A DNA stretch of 64,000 nt from Chamaecrista fasciculata (lineage: Eukaryota; Streptophyta; Magnoliopsida; Fabales; Fabaceae): positions 491,739-555,738 of the forward strand of contig QANZ01046144.1 of the NCBI GenBank assembly GCA_003254925.1. Reading direction: 5' to 3'. The notes beneath the pieces were generated by a model. The model ran no database searches and was not told the DNA's origin. It saw only the letters and a list, made by a program, of their open reading frames with translations. Below, piece after piece: positions 62,301 to 64,000 of this stretch. Position 1 is the stretch's first letter, and each line of letters begins with the position of its first letter. The position numbers and the translations under genes were made by a program.

Positions 62301-63155
62301 AATCATCATAATTACTAACCTCTGATTTCATAGCTGATTCAAGGTCCGTGAACCATTTGTAAAACTGCATGAAAGAAATGAGCAATCATGTAAACTCATA
62401 TCTTTATGAAATAGCTTCAGGTGGTTTAGTGATTATCACTCTGGTCAGCAGGGTCATACTTCAGAATATTCAATAATCTTACTTAATTAATAGATAAACA
62501 ACAGAGATTGGGTAGACAGGGGGAAGAGTCAATTAATAATTTACCTGATTCGTATTGACCATAACCTCCTCAATAGCACCAGAATTGTCCGAAGATTTAT
62601 CCTTGGTGGAGACGGTCAAGCCAATTTCTTGAACCGATGCATTATCTAAAGCCTAAAAACAAAACTCTCATATTAGTTCAACATAAAATGTAGTAGTGCA
62701 AACTGTCAATAGCACAAAGGCGTACCAGCTTGACTGGCATTGGTCGCTCAGCAACCGCATGAGAGAGCGAGACGATTGCTGTCTGTTGGTGGTCTGACAA
62801 AGGAGCATTCTGCAAAGAATACATCCAATAACATTTACTTCAATAACTAAATGTGATTTCTCAGATCTGATCCAGTAAAATGCAAAGCATACGGAATATA
62901 GCAAAATTGAACGCAATTAAATCCGACAAATACGAGATCTGAGAAATTCATCCAGAAGAACGAAACAGGATACACAAGAAGGAGCGAATCTTGACTGACG
63001 TAAACAAGGATTTGTTGAAGCATGTAGATGAGCGAGTGAAGGAATGGTTAGAAAGGGAGGAGGAAGAGAACCTGTTCCCAAGTGGAAGCGAAGTTGTAGC
63101 CTCTGGAAATGGCAGCGTTTCTGGGAAGGCTTTGAGGTGGATTCCTGCTTCCCAT
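53340..63155 (-). CDS. COG3: Conserved oligomeric Golgi complex subunit 3, 782 aa
   Basis: Sec34/COG3 subunit of lobe A of the COG tether, which captures vesicles in retrograde traffic within the Golgi. Exons in transcript order: 63155-63072, 62809-62726, 62652-62545, 62364-62320, 62231-62157, 62052-61957, 61526-61449, 60591-60506, 60368-60302, 60148-60086, 59989-59888, 59798-59694, 59603-59511, 58781-58693, 57918-57699, 57049-56963, 56351-56235, 56126-56094, 55873-55787, 55696-55634, 55423-55307, 55028-54936, 54617-54492, 54087-53987, 53469-53340; total 2349 nt, all GT-AG. The start gives [19 protein letters not shown]. The Sec34 N-terminal coiled-coil region ([31 protein letters not shown]) covers roughly residues 90-240. 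The C-terminus keeps [18 protein letters not shown] and the family ending [13 protein letters not shown]. No break or missing domain. Confidence 0.96.
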
Positions 63156-64000
63156 TTTTCCTTCGTCGTCGTCGTCGTCGTCTTCTTCCGATGGATTCCT
63201 CCTCACTCCTCCTTTGCTTCTTACTCCTTACAAAACATAACATACATAACACGGACAGTTGAAGACGAAGCTGTGCGTTAGTGCCTATGCTTTGAAGACG
63301 AAACGGTGCGTTTTATCTTCTCCATGTTTAACGTTTTCTTGAGTCGGTTATTGCCTTATTGGGCTTTTATTTTTATCATTCAAATCAGGTTAAATTGCAT
63401 ACACTTCTTGAATTTTAAGTTAGGAGCACATAATACTCTCGAGTTTTAAAACTTAACAAAGACACCCCTAAGATTTTAAAGTTGCTCACTTAAACCCCTT
63501 ATGTTAGTGTTCCATTCATTTTAATCTGTTAAATGCCACGTAAGCATGTTTTACCAAGGATATTGTAGTAATTTCATTATAATCCTAAAACTCACTCAAA
63601 CCCAAAGTTTTCATTCTCTAACCCGACCCTTAGAGCGATGAGACGAGGAGCAAATTCAATTTCAATATGTTCACTTCAAGGTTCTGACTTTTTATCACAA
63701 CAATCCACTACTCGAAAAAGCAGTGAAGGCAATGGGAGATGCTGTTCAAAGTCTTCTAGATGAAAAATGAAGGAAATGAAACAAGTTCTACAATATGCCT
63801 CCTCAGCAATGACGACGATGACAAGCGGCGTTTTTCGGCGACTCTCACGACACTTGTGCTTCACACTCGCGGTGGCCAGCGGCGAAGCCAAAGGGGGTCA
63901 GGAGGGCATGGTTGGTCAAAAATAGTGAATTAAAAAATTAAAAAAAAAAATCACCCACTCTCTCCCACTCACTCTCCCCACTTCTTTAAAAAAATAAATA
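63156..64000. other. COG3 leader/promoter and intergenic DNA to the window edge
   Basis: A (gac/cgt)n microsatellite lies at 63163-63181 in the COG3 leader. From about 63387 a 'ggttaaattgcatacacttcttgaattttaa' segment resembles one arm of the fold-back elements, with 'cttaaacccctta' nearby. I see no gene in the last 600 bases. Confidence 0.5.

Overview
This is a nuclear segment of a eudicot plant genome. It is AT-rich, has long spliceosomal introns with GT-AG borders, and carries plant-specific gene families (LKR/SDH, pectin methylesterases with an inhibitor pro-region, GARP/HHO transcription factor) plus many small plant transposons. The species cannot be named from the sequence alone. I rebuilt six intact genes by hand from splice sites; in every one the summed exon lengths are a multiple of three and the reading frame is open from start to stop.

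Layout. 1-2274 is promoter and leader. A HAD-family phosphatase-like gene (+) occupies 2275-6122. A 24-exon bifunctional lysine-ketoglutarate reductase/saccharopine dehydrogenase gene (-) fills 7281-18773; its introns hold a young TRIM retrotransposon, a tRNA-derived SINE and several MITE-like repeats. 18774-32232 is a gene-poor, repeat-rich desert with a Stowaway-like MITE, a 0.3 kb segmental duplication, four single-N assembly joins, and a Helitron-like 3' end downstream of a truncated HHO/NIGT1-type GARP gene fragment. 32670-47360 holds three tandem pectin methylesterase (PME) genes on the + strand (519, 539 and 595 aa), two of them with long fold-back elements in their introns. RAD51 (+, nine exons, one GC-AG intron) lies at 49439-51914. 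The Golgi tether subunit COG3 (-, 25 exons) runs convergently toward it at 53340-63155.

Apart from the tandem PME array, which acts on cell-wall pectin, the neighbouring genes have unrelated jobs (lysine breakdown, DNA recombination, Golgi trafficking), as is usual in plants. I found no new multi-gene system. The most notable features are: the TRIM inserted 8 nt behind a splice donor of LKR/SDH, where its LTR promoter and poly(A) signals could affect the known LKR-only/SDH-only transcript split; the Helitron end with the captured HHO fragment; a family of palindromic Mutator-like MITEs with 9-bp target duplications, one in a PME intron and one between RAD51 and COG3; and the RAD51 GC-AG intron.
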